Assembly: GCF_003390325.1 (NCBI RefSeq)
Contig: NZ_QUOK01000003.1
Location: 470,274 to 534,273, forward strand
Length of the DNA stretch: 64,000 nucleotides
Source: Rhodohalobacter sp. SW132
GTDB lineage: Bacteria > Bacteroidota > Rhodothermia > Balneolales > Balneolaceae
Reading direction: 5' to 3'
This document shows, one piece after another, positions 1 through 9,606 of this stretch. The notes under the pieces are model-generated. The model saw nothing but the letters and a program-made list of their open reading frames with translations. It did no database searches and was not told the DNA's origin. Numbering within the stretch: position 1 is the stretch's first letter; the number at the start of each line of letters is the position of its first letter. Both the position numbers and the translations under genes were made by a program.

Positions 1-1
1 T

Positions 2-736
2 ATCAATGCAGAAGATTTTAAAAGAAAAGAAGTTAAGCTTACATCGAATAGTAAAAGTTCAAAGGTCTTGAATCTTCATATTTATGATGAAATAGAGTCC
101 GTAAAAAATTGGAGTCATGGATTTCATTTAAAGAATAAGTATTCAGCCTCATTAGGATCTCGCAATTTAAATTATGAAAATTTAAGGTCAATTAATACAG
201 ATAACGAAAAGGTTAATGTGACCGTTGAACAGAAAAATCAAATACTCAATAGGCACAACTATAGTCTTACACATACTATTCTTAATAGTGCGAATACCAG
301 CAACTCTGTTCAGCCTGGTCTTTTCACATCACCTTACCATACACCATTTTTTATTCAAAATGAGGAACACGTGTTCTTTGTACAGCTCAGACAGACATTT
401 GAACCTATCCAAATTAATCCCGATTACGGGTCAGGTAAAATTGATGTGAATATAGCTAACGGAGTAGTTATAACACCTGCTTCGGATATTTCAAGGATAG
501 ATATTGAACGCTTGAGGGATTTAGAAAAGGTTTTAATTAAAGATCCAATATTAAACAATGACGGTCCGGGATGGATTGATCCCGCCCCAATTAAAAAAGG
601 ATTTATAGAAAGCCGGATCAATAAAGCATTGCTCTCTGAAGATACACTATTGTTCCGCGGTAGGGTAATTGGAGCCACCAGAAGCAGTGATCCAAAAGAC
701 ATACGAGGGTTAATCAATTCTTCATTCAACCAATAA
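2..736 (+). CDS. TcA-type toxin subunit, N-terminal half of a split protein (5' end outside window)
   Basis: The frame is open to the left edge, so this is the C-terminal part of a longer protein; the TTG at 68 is only an internal codon. The visible part (about 245 residues) contains a segment around residues 90-110 with the pattern TPFFIQNEEHVFFV, which matches the TcA pattern of an aromatic stretch followed by RxxFFV-like residues just before the HFHPY segment of the TcB-binding part. The reading frame ends at 736, and the following gene starts 10 bases later in another frame with exactly the next TcA segment. TcA forms the pentameric translocation channel of Tc toxins. Split TcA chains are known (for example YenA1/YenA2 of Yersinia entomophaga), so this may be a genuine two-chain TcA, though a single old frameshift cannot be excluded. 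Confidence 0.7.
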   Translation: MNAEDFKRKEVKLTSNSKSSKVLNLHIYDEIESVKNWSHGFHLKNKYSASLGSRNLNYENLRSINTDNEKVNVTVEQKNQILNRHNYSLTHTILNSANTSNSVQPGLFTSPYHTPFFIQNEEHVFFVQLRQTFEPIQINPDYGSGKIDVNIANGVVITPASDISRIDIERLRDLEKVLIKDPILNNDGPGWIDPAPIKKGFIESRINKALLSEDTLLFRGRVIGATRSSDPKDIRGLINSSFNQ

Positions 737-746
737 AAATATTGCT

Positions 747-3700
747 ATGAATTACTTAGGACATCAGCACCAAAAAAGAAAAATCACTTACAAATTTTCC
801 AACCATTTTCATCCTTACATAGGGGAACTGACAACGAAACTCAATAACGGATCTTTAGACGGAGTTTTGGATGTCGATTTTCTTGAAAGTTTAGGAAAAG
901 ATGAAGATAAAACGCTCAAAGAAATTTATGAGCCTCAAAGCAAAACTGGTAGCAATCAGAGCCATCCGTATCAGGTAGAAATGCAAGAGCTGGAAATTGA
1001 CATCAGTGTAGACGGTCCTTATTCACCCTACAACTGGGAACTATTTTTCCATGTTCCCTTCACCATTGCGGTTCATTTGAGTAAAAATCAGCGTTTTGCT
1101 GAGGCTCAGCACTGGTTTCACTATATTTTTGATCCTACTAATAACGATACTTCAGTTCCGGCACCTAAACGGTTCTGGAACTTCCTGGCTTTTCGACAAA
1201 AGTCGGATGTAGATATGGTGGACGACTTGTTGAAAACTCTCAGTCGGCCCGAAGACAGTGAAACCAAAGAGAGAGTCAGTAAAAGTATAGAAGCCTGGAG
1301 GCGGCATCCCTTTCAACCCCACGTTATTGCCCGTACCCGGTTTGTGGCCTACCAGTTGCAGGTGATCATGAAATATCTGGACAACCTTATCTCGTGGGGA
1401 GACAGCCTGTTTCGCCAGGATACCATTGAAACCTTAAATGAAGCCACTCAGTTATACGTGTTAGCGGCAAATATTCTGGGCCCTAAACCCCAGTCTATTC
1501 CCCGCAGAGGAACCACCAAACCCCAAACTTTTGCATCGCTAAAGAATAAACTGGACTCTTTTGGAAATGCGCTGGTTGATTTGGAAAACAGGTTTCCTTT
1601 CAATCAAAGTATTCCGCAAACAAAAAAAACAGACACCGAAGGTACAGAAACGCTGTTGGGCATTGGTCAAACATTGTACTTCTGCATTCCAATAAACGAT
1701 CAACTACTGGGTTACTGGGATTTGGTTGCCGATCGGTTATTTAAAATCCGACATTGCATGAACATCGAAGGCATCGTTAGGCAGCTGCCACTGTTTCAGC
1801 CTCCCATTGATCCGGGCATGCTTGTTAAAGCGGCCGCAGGAGGAATCGATATCAGCAGTTTGGTAAGCGGGTTGAATCAACCTTTATCTCCCGTCCGTTC
1901 AACACTCTTAATTCAGAAAGCACAGGAAATTTGTGGCGAGGTACGTTCATTGGGTAACTCGTTGCTATCTGTACTGGAGAAGAAGGACGGTGAAGCCATT
2001 TCTCTCCTGCGACAAGAGCAGGATATTCGCATCCAGGAGCTGTCGCGTGATGTTCGTTATCTACAGTGGAAAGAGTCAGAATCGGCTACCTTCTCTTTAC
2101 TAAAATCCAGAGAATCAGCCTACCAGAGATATCGCTACTACAAACTATTGTTAGGAAACAAAGAAGGCGATTTTAGCGATCTCGAACAAGTAGATTTAGA
2201 ACGTACCACTCTAACAGAAGAAAACTTTGATGAGGTATATCAAGAGCTGGTTGGTAAATATGAGGAAGATATTCACTTAGATGATTATTCGATTACCGAT
2301 CAAGCAGATAGCAGCAGTCCTTCCAATCAATCCGGTGCAACCGGGCTAGGGGAACTGCATTTAAATCGGAATGAATCGAAAGAGTTAAATCAGCATATGT
2401 TGGATGCCAGAAAGTTTAGAGATACTTCAAATTCGGCAAGCCACATTGGTTCGACTCTTGCTTTAATACCTTCTATGGGAATTGATTTTCATTATTGGGG
2501 CATAGGTGGTCGTAGTAAGGTTTCGGGAGGTGAAATGTTAGCTGCAGTACAAAGATTAGTATCTAATTATTATAGTTTTAAAGCATCAAATGAAGATAGT
2601 TATGGAGCTAGTGCCTCCAAAACTGCTACCTATGAACGTCGAGCCAACGACTGGATGCTACAAGCCAACCTTGCTGCCAAAGAGCTTACTCAAATGGGCC
2701 GGCAAATCATTTCATCGTTGATACGGGAACAAATCACAAAAAAGGAATACGATAATCAGCTACAGCAGATTGAGCATGCCAAAGAAGTGGACACCTTCCT
2801 AAGGGATAAATTCACAAACGATGAGCTGTATTCCTGGATGCAGGGAGAGCTCTCCAGACTCTATCATGAGTCCTATAAATTTGCTTTTGACATTGCTAAA
2901 AAAGCAGAACAAACCATGAAACACGAGCTCATGCGCCCGGAAGCAAATGAGCGAGACTTTATCAAATTCAACTACTGGGATGCCGGCAGGAAAGGCCTGC
3001 TGGCCGGGGAAGCCCTTACGTTTGATCTCAAGCGTATGGAAATGGCTTACCACGAATACAATAAGCGGGAATATGAGATTACGAAACATATTTCCATAAA
3101 GCAGCTGAATCCAATGGCACTGCTGCAATTAAAATCTGCAGGCGTGTGCGACGTTCAGGTTCCGGAGTGGCTTTTTGATATGGACTGTCCTGGCCATTAC
3201 ATGCGCCGCATTAAAAATGTTGCGGTATCAATTCCAGCAGTTGCAGGTCCATATACAAGTATAAACTGCACGCTTTCACTACAGAAAAGTACCATTCGAA
3301 AATCGCCAATCATTGGTGATCAATATGCACGTGATATTGAAAACGAGGATTCCCGCTTTATAGATTATTATGGAACGATCGAATCCATTGTGACCAGCAG
3401 CGCTCAAAATGACAGTGGTATGTTCGATGTAAATTTACGTGATGAGCGTTTTCTGCCTTTTGAGAATGCAGGTGCCGAAAGCACATGGCGTATAGAACTA
3501 CCCTCTGAAGTTCGCCAATTTGACTATAATACGATTTCAGATGTGATCCTTCATATTCGCTATACGTCAAGACAAGGTGGCGGCCAAATGGCTAAAGAGG
3601 CCTCGTCCAACATCAAAACATTGGTAGGAAATGTTAATAAAAATGGGCTTACCCGTTTGTTTAGCCTGAAGCATGACTTCCCCACAGAATGGCGTAAGTT

Positions 3701-3995
3701 TAGTAATTCGGAAGATAGAACCTTCAAAGCCACTATAACTAAGGATCACTTTCCATACATAACACAAATTGGTGATATAAATGTGGACGACGATAGTGGT
3801 TCACTGCCTTATCAACTAATCGAGATTAAGCAAGATAATCTGGATTTAAATACAATTCCTTTAAATAATATTGGTATTAATTTAGCTATAGATGACAGTG
3901 ATAAAGGACTCGAAATAACAGATGATGAAGCCGGGACCTTAAAAGGTATAGATGGTGATCTGTTCTTTCTGGTTTATTATAGTATTGATGTTTAG
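747..3995 (+). CDS. TcA-type toxin subunit, C-terminal half (TcB-binding part)
   Basis: The 1,082-residue protein begins right at the HFHPY segment of TcA (residues about 23-30) and continues through the conserved SPYNWELFFH block (about 94-103), a long alpha-helical coiled region (about 400-760), and the C-terminal TcB-binding domain rich in beta strands with the SSAQNDSGMF motif (about 885). It aligns by eye, block for block, with the last roughly 980 residues of the one-piece TcA at 17841-28529 (NWELF, KNQRFEEA, KYLDNLI.WGD, LYFCIP, MNIEGVVRQL, DPGxLVKAxAGG). No Shine-Dalgarno is visible before the ATG. An in-frame stop at 711 separates it from upstream sequence in this frame. It is likely translated as a separate chain that assembles with the upstream product. 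No TcB gene lies directly next to it, the nearest being at 9607. Confidence 0.85.
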   Translation: MNYLGHQHQKRKITYKFSNHFHPYIGELTTKLNNGSLDGVLDVDFLESLGKDEDKTLKEIYEPQSKTGSNQSHPYQVEMQELEIDISVDGPYSPYNWELFFHVPFTIAVHLSKNQRFAEAQHWFHYIFDPTNNDTSVPAPKRFWNFLAFRQKSDVDMVDDLLKTLSRPEDSETKERVSKSIEAWRRHPFQPHVIARTRFVAYQLQVIMKYLDNLISWGDSLFRQDTIETLNEATQLYVLAANILGPKPQSIPRRGTTKPQTFASLKNKLDSFGNALVDLENRFPFNQSIPQTKKTDTEGTETLLGIGQTLYFCIPINDQLLGYWDLVADRLFKIRHCMNIEGIVRQLPLFQPPIDPGMLVKAAAGGIDISSLVSGLNQPLSPVRSTLLIQKAQEICGEVRSLGNSLLSVLEKKDGEAISLLRQEQDIRIQELSRDVRYLQWKESESATFSLLKSRESAYQRYRYYKLLLGNKEGDFSDLEQVDLERTTLTEENFDEVYQELVGKYEEDIHLDDYSITDQADSSSPSNQSGATGLGELHLNRNESKELNQHMLDARKFRDTSNSASHIGSTLALIPSMGIDFHYWGIGGRSKVSGGEMLAAVQRLVSNYYSFKASNEDSYGASASKTATYERRANDWMLQANLAAKELTQMGRQIISSLIREQITKKEYDNQLQQIEHAKEVDTFLRDKFTNDELYSWMQGELSRLYHESYKFAFDIAKKAEQTMKHELMRPEANERDFIKFNYWDAGRKGLLAGEALTFDLKRMEMAYHEYNKREYEITKHISIKQLNPMALLQLKSAGVCDVQVPEWLFDMDCPGHYMRRIKNVAVSIPAVAGPYTSINCTLSLQKSTIRKSPIIGDQYARDIENEDSRFIDYYGTIESIVTSSAQNDSGMFDVNLRDERFLPFENAGAESTWRIELPSEVRQFDYNTISDVILHIRYTSRQGGGQMAKEASSNIKTLVGNVNKNGLTRLFSLKHDFPTEWRKFSNSEDRTFKATITKDHFPYITQIGDINVDDDSGSLPYQLIEIKQDNLDLNTIPLNNIGINLAIDDSDKGLEITDDEAGTLKGIDGDLFFLVYYSIDV

Positions 3996-4134
3996 AAATA
4001 AGTTTTGATCTTCGGAGAACAAGCTGTCAACCAGATCGATTTTCGATTTATAGGACTGCCAGCTCCGTCCTTCCATTAAAAAAAGCATTAGATATTAACG
4101 CTCTGGCGCTTACATCTATATTTATGTATGATCC

Positions 4135-4440
4135 TCAAATTAACCGATCCATCTTTTCCTTCAACCTCTTTGCCGTCAAGTGAGTATACTTCTCAGTCAC
4201 CTTCTGGCTCGAATGCCCGGTCATATAGCTTGCTTCAGCCGTATGGAATTCTTTCTCGATCCAGGTTGTCACCGCCTGTTACCTCATACCATGTAAGCTA
4301 CGGGTAGTGGGAATGCCAGCGAACTTTGCGGTTAATACACTGGTAGATGAAGACATAATCTACAGGGTTAACCTTCAAAAACGGTTGTAAGCCACCATCA
4401 GTCGATATTGCATCCGTTTGATATCGAATACGGACAGTCT
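4135..4440 (-). pseudogene. Tyrosine recombinase C-terminal remnant (copy 1)
   Basis: On the minus strand, several frames together spell the end of a tyrosine recombinase: a VDYVFIYQ segment, then TRSLHGMR (the HxxR box), a stop, a TGHSSQKVTEKYTHL segment (the GHxS...Y box carrying the catalytic tyrosine) and a C-terminus ending KEKMDRLI. Frameshifts and stops break it, so it cannot make an active integrase. A second, similar remnant lies at about 28.7-29.0 kb in the same orientation. The 18-base stretch at 4285-4302 is identical to 28780-28797. Confidence 0.75.
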
Positions 4441-4450
4441 GTCATGAGGG

Positions 4451-5542
4451 CTAATTTTTGGTAAATTGTAGTTTAAATACAGATCCTTCGCCAGGTTTTG
4501 ATTCGGCGCTTATCGAACCCCCATGATGTTTCATGATCCGTTTACAGGACGTAAGGCCAATCCCAGTGCCAGGGATGTCCTCATCGGTATGGAGACGCTT
4601 CATAAAAGAAAATATTTTTGCGGTGTTTTCCTTTTCAAACCCGATCCCATTATCTCTAACACGTATGTAATAATAATCATGGGTTGTATTCTGAGTTACC
4701 GCAATAACCGGTGTCTCTTCTGACCGATATTTTATTGCATTTTCGAAGAGATTCTGAAATAGTCTTATCAGTTGCGGTTCTGACCCCGAAATAACCGGCA
4801 TTTCGGAAATATGGAACACAGCCCCATTATTTTTCACATCATCTTTAAGCAAATTGATCGACTGCCGGCACACATCTCCAATAGAAACTGAGGAATAATC
4901 TGGCTGACTATCATTTACTTTCGAATATTCAAGCAGATCCCGAACCATCATTTTCATTTGATTTGAATTTCTTTTGATCAGAGAAAATAGTTTATAACCT
5001 TCTGAACCTGGTTCTATAATCTTTTTCTTTTCAAGTAATTCAATCATTCCGGATATAGTCCTAAGCGGACCCTGCAGGTCGTGAGAAGCAGTGTAGGCAA
5101 ACTGCTCGAGGTCACTATTTACCTGTTTCAGTCTAACTGTAGCATTCTCAGCTTTCTTCCGTTCTTTTAAAAGCTCACTTTCGTACATCTTTCGCTGGGT
5201 GATGTCCACAACAAAAACACTAAATGTGTGTATTTTACCCGGATCAGCAGCGTCCTTTTTCGCATTTATCAGTGCTGGAAATGTGACCGAGTTTCTGCCT
5301 TTCATCGTAAGATTGATTTCCGATAGTTCCCCTTGCATATTCAGCAAAGGTAATACATGGGTATGACAGTAGATTTTACTACCAGTTTTGAGCAAATCCT
5401 CGATTGAACGAGCCTCAATCTCTTCATCGCCGTCATAACCGAGCCATCTTCTTAGCGTTTTATTTATCCTCAATATTGCACCACCTCTGTCTATCTGCAA
5501 ATACCCGCAGGGTGCGTTATCGAGAAGCTGATCTGTTATCAT
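4451..5542 (-). CDS. PAS-domain sensor histidine kinase (HisKA/HATPase)
   Basis: Domains in order (numbered from the ATG at 5557): a PAS domain (about 15-125, with the DITQRK tail typical of PAS/PAC), a short coiled linker (125-150), a HisKA dimerisation domain with the H-box around TASHDLQGPLRT (about 157-168; the His is the phospho-acceptor), and a HATPase domain with N-box NLFENAIKY, G1 DNGIGF and G2 GTGIGL. No membrane segment is seen, so it is probably a soluble cytoplasmic sensor. The frame also allows an ATG at 5557, but the ATG at 5542 has an AAAGGGAG Shine-Dalgarno five bases ahead and is preferred. It lies directly downstream of the RsbQ-like hydrolase gene in the same orientation, almost certainly in one transcript. 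No response regulator is next to it. Confidence 0.88.
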   Translation of the reverse strand: MITDQLLDNAPCGYLQIDRGGAILRINKTLRRWLGYDGDEEIEARSIEDLLKTGSKIYCHTHVLPLLNMQGELSEINLTMKGRNSVTFPALINAKKDAADPGKIHTFSVFVVDITQRKMYESELLKERKKAENATVRLKQVNSDLEQFAYTASHDLQGPLRTISGMIELLEKKKIIEPGSEGYKLFSLIKRNSNQMKMMVRDLLEYSKVNDSQPDYSSVSIGDVCRQSINLLKDDVKNNGAVFHISEMPVISGSEPQLIRLFQNLFENAIKYRSEETPVIAVTQNTTHDYYYIRVRDNGIGFEKENTAKIFSFMKRLHTDEDIPGTGIGLTSCKRIMKHHGGSISAESKPGEGSVFKLQFTKN

Positions 5543-5560
5543 TTTTCTCCCTTTCATTCA

Positions 5561-6355
5561 TTATAGAAATTGCTTTATTGCACTGATTGTGGCATCCGGA
5601 TTTGTAAGATGAGGAAGGTGTCCTGGAACTTCAATCTGAGTGAAAAGGCTGTTCTGTATTTTTTGATGCACAAACTTTCCCACATCAACCGAAGCAATCA
5701 CATCCGGATTACTTTGAATGATCTGAACAGGTACTTTCACCATTGGCAGATCATTCCGGTTATCCCCCAAAAAGGTAACTTTTGCAAAGTGTTTTGCGAT
5801 GTCAGGATTCATCCGGCAAAAACTGTTGTACAGCTCACCTGAGTATTTCGGTTTTTCCGGGTGGCCGGCAATTATTGGTGTAATATGGCTCGACCAGCCA
5901 AGATAATTACTTTCAAGGGTTTCGATCATATCCTCAATATCCACTCCTGAAAATCCGCCGTAGTAACTATCATCATTGATATAACGAGGGGAAGGACCAA
6001 TTAAAATAAGTTTGTCAAATAGATCCGGTCGTTGAATCGCTGCCAGAACTCCAATCATACAGCTCACTGAATGACTCACCAAAATCACGTTTCTGAGTTT
6101 CAGCTCATCACAAATTTCAATGATATCCTGTGCGTATCCCTGAAGAGAGTCATATTTTTCGAAGTCGTACGCAGATTCATCAGATTGGCCGGAACCGGTA
6201 TGATCAAAGAGTACAATCTTGTATTCAATTTCAAATTCAGGTGTGATAAACCGCCACATGTTTTGATCGCAGCCATACCCGTGGGCGAACATCATCGGCT
6301 GTTCACCTTTACCAAATTGGGTAATATTATTTCTTTTAACAGCACTTTGCTTCAT
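5561..6355 (-). CDS. rsbQ: RsbQ-like alpha/beta hydrolase
   Basis: The 264-residue protein has the full layout of RsbQ, the Bacillus subtilis energy-stress hydrolase, which is related to the plant karrikin/strigolactone receptors KAI2 and D14. It shows FAHGYGCDQNMW near the N-terminus (oxyanion region), FDHTGSGQSD, the nucleophile elbow SHSVSC (Ser, about residue 96), a catalytic Asp in the SNPDVIAS stretch, and the catalytic His in GHLPH near the C-terminus. The GPSPRYIND and YYGGF blocks between are also RsbQ-like. RsbQ normally acts with the PAS-PP2C phosphatase RsbP; here its partner position is taken by a PAS histidine kinase, a few bases downstream. This suggests a hydrolase-produced or hydrolase-bound ligand read by a PAS domain. 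The ligand is unknown. Confidence 0.85.
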   Translation of the reverse strand: MKQSAVKRNNITQFGKGEQPMMFAHGYGCDQNMWRFITPEFEIEYKIVLFDHTGSGQSDESAYDFEKYDSLQGYAQDIIEICDELKLRNVILVSHSVSCMIGVLAAIQRPDLFDKLILIGPSPRYINDDSYYGGFSGVDIEDMIETLESNYLGWSSHITPIIAGHPEKPKYSGELYNSFCRMNPDIAKHFAKVTFLGDNRNDLPMVKVPVQIIQSNPDVIASVDVGKFVHQKIQNSLFTQIEVPGHLPHLTNPDATISAIKQFL

Positions 6356-6462
6356 ATGTAACCTATGCGTTTAAGAGAATGTATATGATACGTTCTTTAT
6401 TCCGTAGACTTTACAATATAGTTTTTCATTTACAACCTTGATTCAAATCTGTCAACCTGGGT

Positions 6463-8385
6463 TTACTCTAAAATAAAACCTACATCTTTCTCATTTGATT
6501 TATCGAAGGCAAGCATGAATTCCACCCCACGATCCAGGGATGTATATAAATTTTCACCTTTAAGCTGTTTTGTGAGCGTTTGAATCAACTCCATCCCAAG
6601 AGAGCTTCCGTTTCCTTCGGGGTCGAAATCATCCGGCAGACCCTTTCCATCATCCCGGATTTTCAGCGTTACTGTTTCATCTTCTTCGATTAGAGAAATA
6701 TCCAATAATCCTGTACCCCCGTCACTAAATGCATATTTAAGCACATTTGTAATGACTTCGTTTACAATGAGTGAGCACGGAAGCGCTTCGTTGATATTCA
6801 ATTTAACCGGCTCCATATCAAACGAGACATGCATATCAAGAGATTCTTCATAAGTACTCACTAAACTAGAGATGATCTTTTCGATATTTTCATCAATTCT
6901 TAGATTTTCAAAACTTGAAGAATTATAAAGCAGTTCATGGATGGTTGCCATGGTCTGAATACGTTCGGTACTGGCAATTAATTTTTGCTGTACCCGTTCA
7001 TCCGTTTCAGTATATATTTGCAGCTGCAGCATTCCAGACACCATAGCAAGGTTATTTTTTACCCGGTGATGAACCTCAGCAAGTAACGTTTCTTTCTCTT
7101 CCAGCGATTTCTCATTTCTTCTTGATTGCTCTTCTAATTTCACCACTTCAGTAACGTCCACAATGGCTCCAATGATATTTTTCGGTGTACCATCTTCATG
7201 TCGATCCACATAGATGCGATTCATCACATATTTGTAGGGCCCATCGAATGTTCTGATTCGGTACACTAGTTTTGCTTTCTGGCTTTCCCCTTCTACCGTT
7301 TGGGCCACATCACGGATCACCCGTTCAAGATCTTCGGGGTGAATTTTATCTATCCACCAATCATAATCCACAAATTTTTCCGTATGTGGATAGCCGAGAA
7401 CATCGGTTAACTCATCTCCCCAAGAGAGATTTCCCGACGCCCAATCCAGTTTATAGATGAGATCCTTGGCAACCGATACAACTTTTTTTAGTTTAACTTT
7501 AAGGTCACGGACCCCTTGTTGTGCTACTTTCTTCTTATTGATGTCTCTGGCTGTTACATACCAATGGTTCTTATCAGCCGAGAATTCACACTGAAACCAT
7601 CGTTTCCGGTTCTGATGATCTATAAGCCGAACCGATGTTGAATAGTGGCCCTTTTGTAGATTTCCAGTCAAAAACCATTGTTCTATTGTATCAACTACAA
7701 CCCCATTTAATTCCGCAATTTCGGTAAATGATTTCCCCCGTAACACATCCGGCGAGTAACCTAACACCTTCTCCACATCGTAGCTGACATCCCTGATATT
7801 CCCAAAATTAGGCTCCAGGAGGAATGTAAGTTCTGTTGAATTATTTAGGAATGCAGATTTGATTTTCAGTTCTCTGCTATTTTTATTCGACAATTCTTTT
7901 TCTTTGAAGAGCATAATATGGGCTTCTGCTGCACCAGCCATCACCCCAAGATTATTTTTCTGAACATCTAATAGATTACGGGGGTTGGAGTCACATATAC
8001 AAAGAGCCCCAATTTTAGTCCCGGACTCATTTCTGATAGGGACACCAGCGTAGAATTGAACATTATCTATTTCCAGATCAGACAGCAGAGTAGTTACTCT
8101 CTTATGGTCCCGAACATTTTGAATGATGGACAACCCCTCATCTAGATCCAACATGCCTGAAATTTTTTTAACTGCGGTAACGACAGGTTCTTTATTAATT
8201 CCATTGGATGCTAGTATCCTAATATCAGAATCCTCATGCATGTAAATCAGCGAAGTGGTCGTTTCACAAATATCGGACGCCATTTTCAGGATCGGCATCA
8301 ACCGGCCTTTCAGTCCATTCAAACCCTTATCATGAGATGGGAAATCTGTGTTTATTTCATTCTCTATAATCATAAGTATAGGCAT
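6463..8385 (-). CDS. GAF-PAS-PAS histidine kinase, HisKA_2 type
   Basis: A 640-residue soluble sensor kinase. A GAF domain (about 20-175, with the PIRNESGTKIGALCICD core) is followed by two PAS domains (about 190-295 and 305-430, the second with a PAS_3-type DYDWWIDKIHPEDLERV pattern) and a HisKA_2 phospho-acceptor domain with LAEVHHRVKNNLAMVSGMLQ (about 450-470). The HATPase domain has NEVITNVLKYAF and RDDGKGLP. HisKA_2 kinases usually signal through a separate response regulator, but none is adjacent. ATG codons at residues 1 and 5 compete as starts. It lies upstream of the hydrolase/kinase pair in the same direction with a roughly 100-bp gap, so co-transcription is possible. The C-terminal half resembles the multi-PAS kinase at 55795-58968. 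Confidence 0.88.
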   Translation of the reverse strand: MPILMIIENEINTDFPSHDKGLNGLKGRLMPILKMASDICETTTSLIYMHEDSDIRILASNGINKEPVVTAVKKISGMLDLDEGLSIIQNVRDHKRVTTLLSDLEIDNVQFYAGVPIRNESGTKIGALCICDSNPRNLLDVQKNNLGVMAGAAEAHIMLFKEKELSNKNSRELKIKSAFLNNSTELTFLLEPNFGNIRDVSYDVEKVLGYSPDVLRGKSFTEIAELNGVVVDTIEQWFLTGNLQKGHYSTSVRLIDHQNRKRWFQCEFSADKNHWYVTARDINKKKVAQQGVRDLKVKLKKVVSVAKDLIYKLDWASGNLSWGDELTDVLGYPHTEKFVDYDWWIDKIHPEDLERVIRDVAQTVEGESQKAKLVYRIRTFDGPYKYVMNRIYVDRHEDGTPKNIIGAIVDVTEVVKLEEQSRRNEKSLEEKETLLAEVHHRVKNNLAMVSGMLQLQIYTETDERVQQKLIASTERIQTMATIHELLYNSSSFENLRIDENIEKIISSLVSTYEESLDMHVSFDMEPVKLNINEALPCSLIVNEVITNVLKYAFSDGGTGLLDISLIEEDETVTLKIRDDGKGLPDDFDPEGNGSSLGMELIQTLTKQLKGENLYTSLDRGVEFMLAFDKSNEKDVGFILE

Positions 8386-9606
8386 GATTCAATCTCTTTC
8401 TATTCGGTGTTGAATCGGCTCAGGCTTATAAACTGGGAAACGTCACAGGTGGGGTTATTTTTTCCGCTTGCATCTTTAATAATGCAGTTCGAAAGGAATA
8501 GTACTATAAAAAGTATTGCAGAGCTTGTTTAAAACTCTATTAAAAGTGATTAAAACTAAATGATAGCTCTAGTATACACGCCTAACACGTATAAGCTCTT
8601 CTTCGTTCACTTTCTTGAAGCTCATGAAAAGTAATATTCTTAATATGCCGTCATGCCAAAATGTAGAACCGAGATTAAGTTTTATTTTAATCTCATGCTG
8701 TTCAACATTTTATATAATATATACATACATCATTCCTCTTCTAATGTTCCATCTCAAACGCTTGATATATGTTAGTTGGACCATGAGTGCTGGTGAATGG
8801 CTTTTATCCATCGTTGTCCAAATATTTCATGCAGTAAGAGTCCCCCGAATCATTTCACAAAGAAGCAAATCGATCTATAAAAAATTGAAGCCATTTCTCT
8901 GAGTCTACGATCTCATCTAAAAGGCATAAAGACTCCTCCCAATTCATTTTTCCGCAGTACAAAATTGTGGATGTTACTGTTTAATCTGACCTCCTACACA
9001 TAATCACTCCTATTTCTGCTTTTAGGTTGTAATAGTATGAGCAAATTTAGGCAGGAGCCTTACAAAAGAATAAAACTATTATTTCACACTATAATTTAAC
9101 AAACCAGACTTTTTTCTGTTGAATTTAATGTATTGAACTATTACTTAAATCGTTTAAGCACCAAACTTCCACAGCATCAGTATATGTTAGGCAGGAAATG
9201 TAACCAAAGACTCCATGCGCTTGAGATTGCAAGCGTATTGTGCCAATCTCCACTCTCCATTAGCCTTCTCAAAATTTCTGAACAAGAACTGGCATAATCC
9301 CATCGCGCTCTTCCTGATGCCCAAGCCGTTTCAACCATCAATTTTGAGAGAGGTGTATCCGGCGATAAAGGAGTTTAAGCATATGTCGGGAAATAAATTG
9401 CAGAAGATGATTGAAAATTTCGGTAGTAAATTTAGGTAGTGATTTAAATAAAATTTTTTGTTATAAATTATAACAGAAATGAGAGTTAACTGAAGTAATC
9501 AAAATTAAGAGATAGAAGCCTTTTCGTAAATATTTTACATCAGCATTAGAGTATATCAGTAATTACTTGAGAAAACGCACTATCTAACAATAACTGAATA
9601 ATTCTG
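8386..9606. other. Gene-free stretch ahead of the TcB-TcC gene
   Basis: About 1.2 kb between the divergent kinase gene and the TcB-TcC gene. The open frames here are short, with no family pattern and no ribosome site. The stretch is AT-rich and probably holds the promoters of both flanking genes plus decayed sequence. I could not pick out a specific promoter with confidence. Confidence 0.5.

Noticed and set aside
8615..8902. A 95-codon hydrophobic plus-strand frame
   Set aside because: Hydrophobicity is explained by T-rich sequence; no start signal or conserved pattern.
9215..9439. A 74-codon frame upstream of the TcB-TcC gene
   Set aside because: No ribosome site, no family pattern, biased composition in an AT-rich gene-free stretch.
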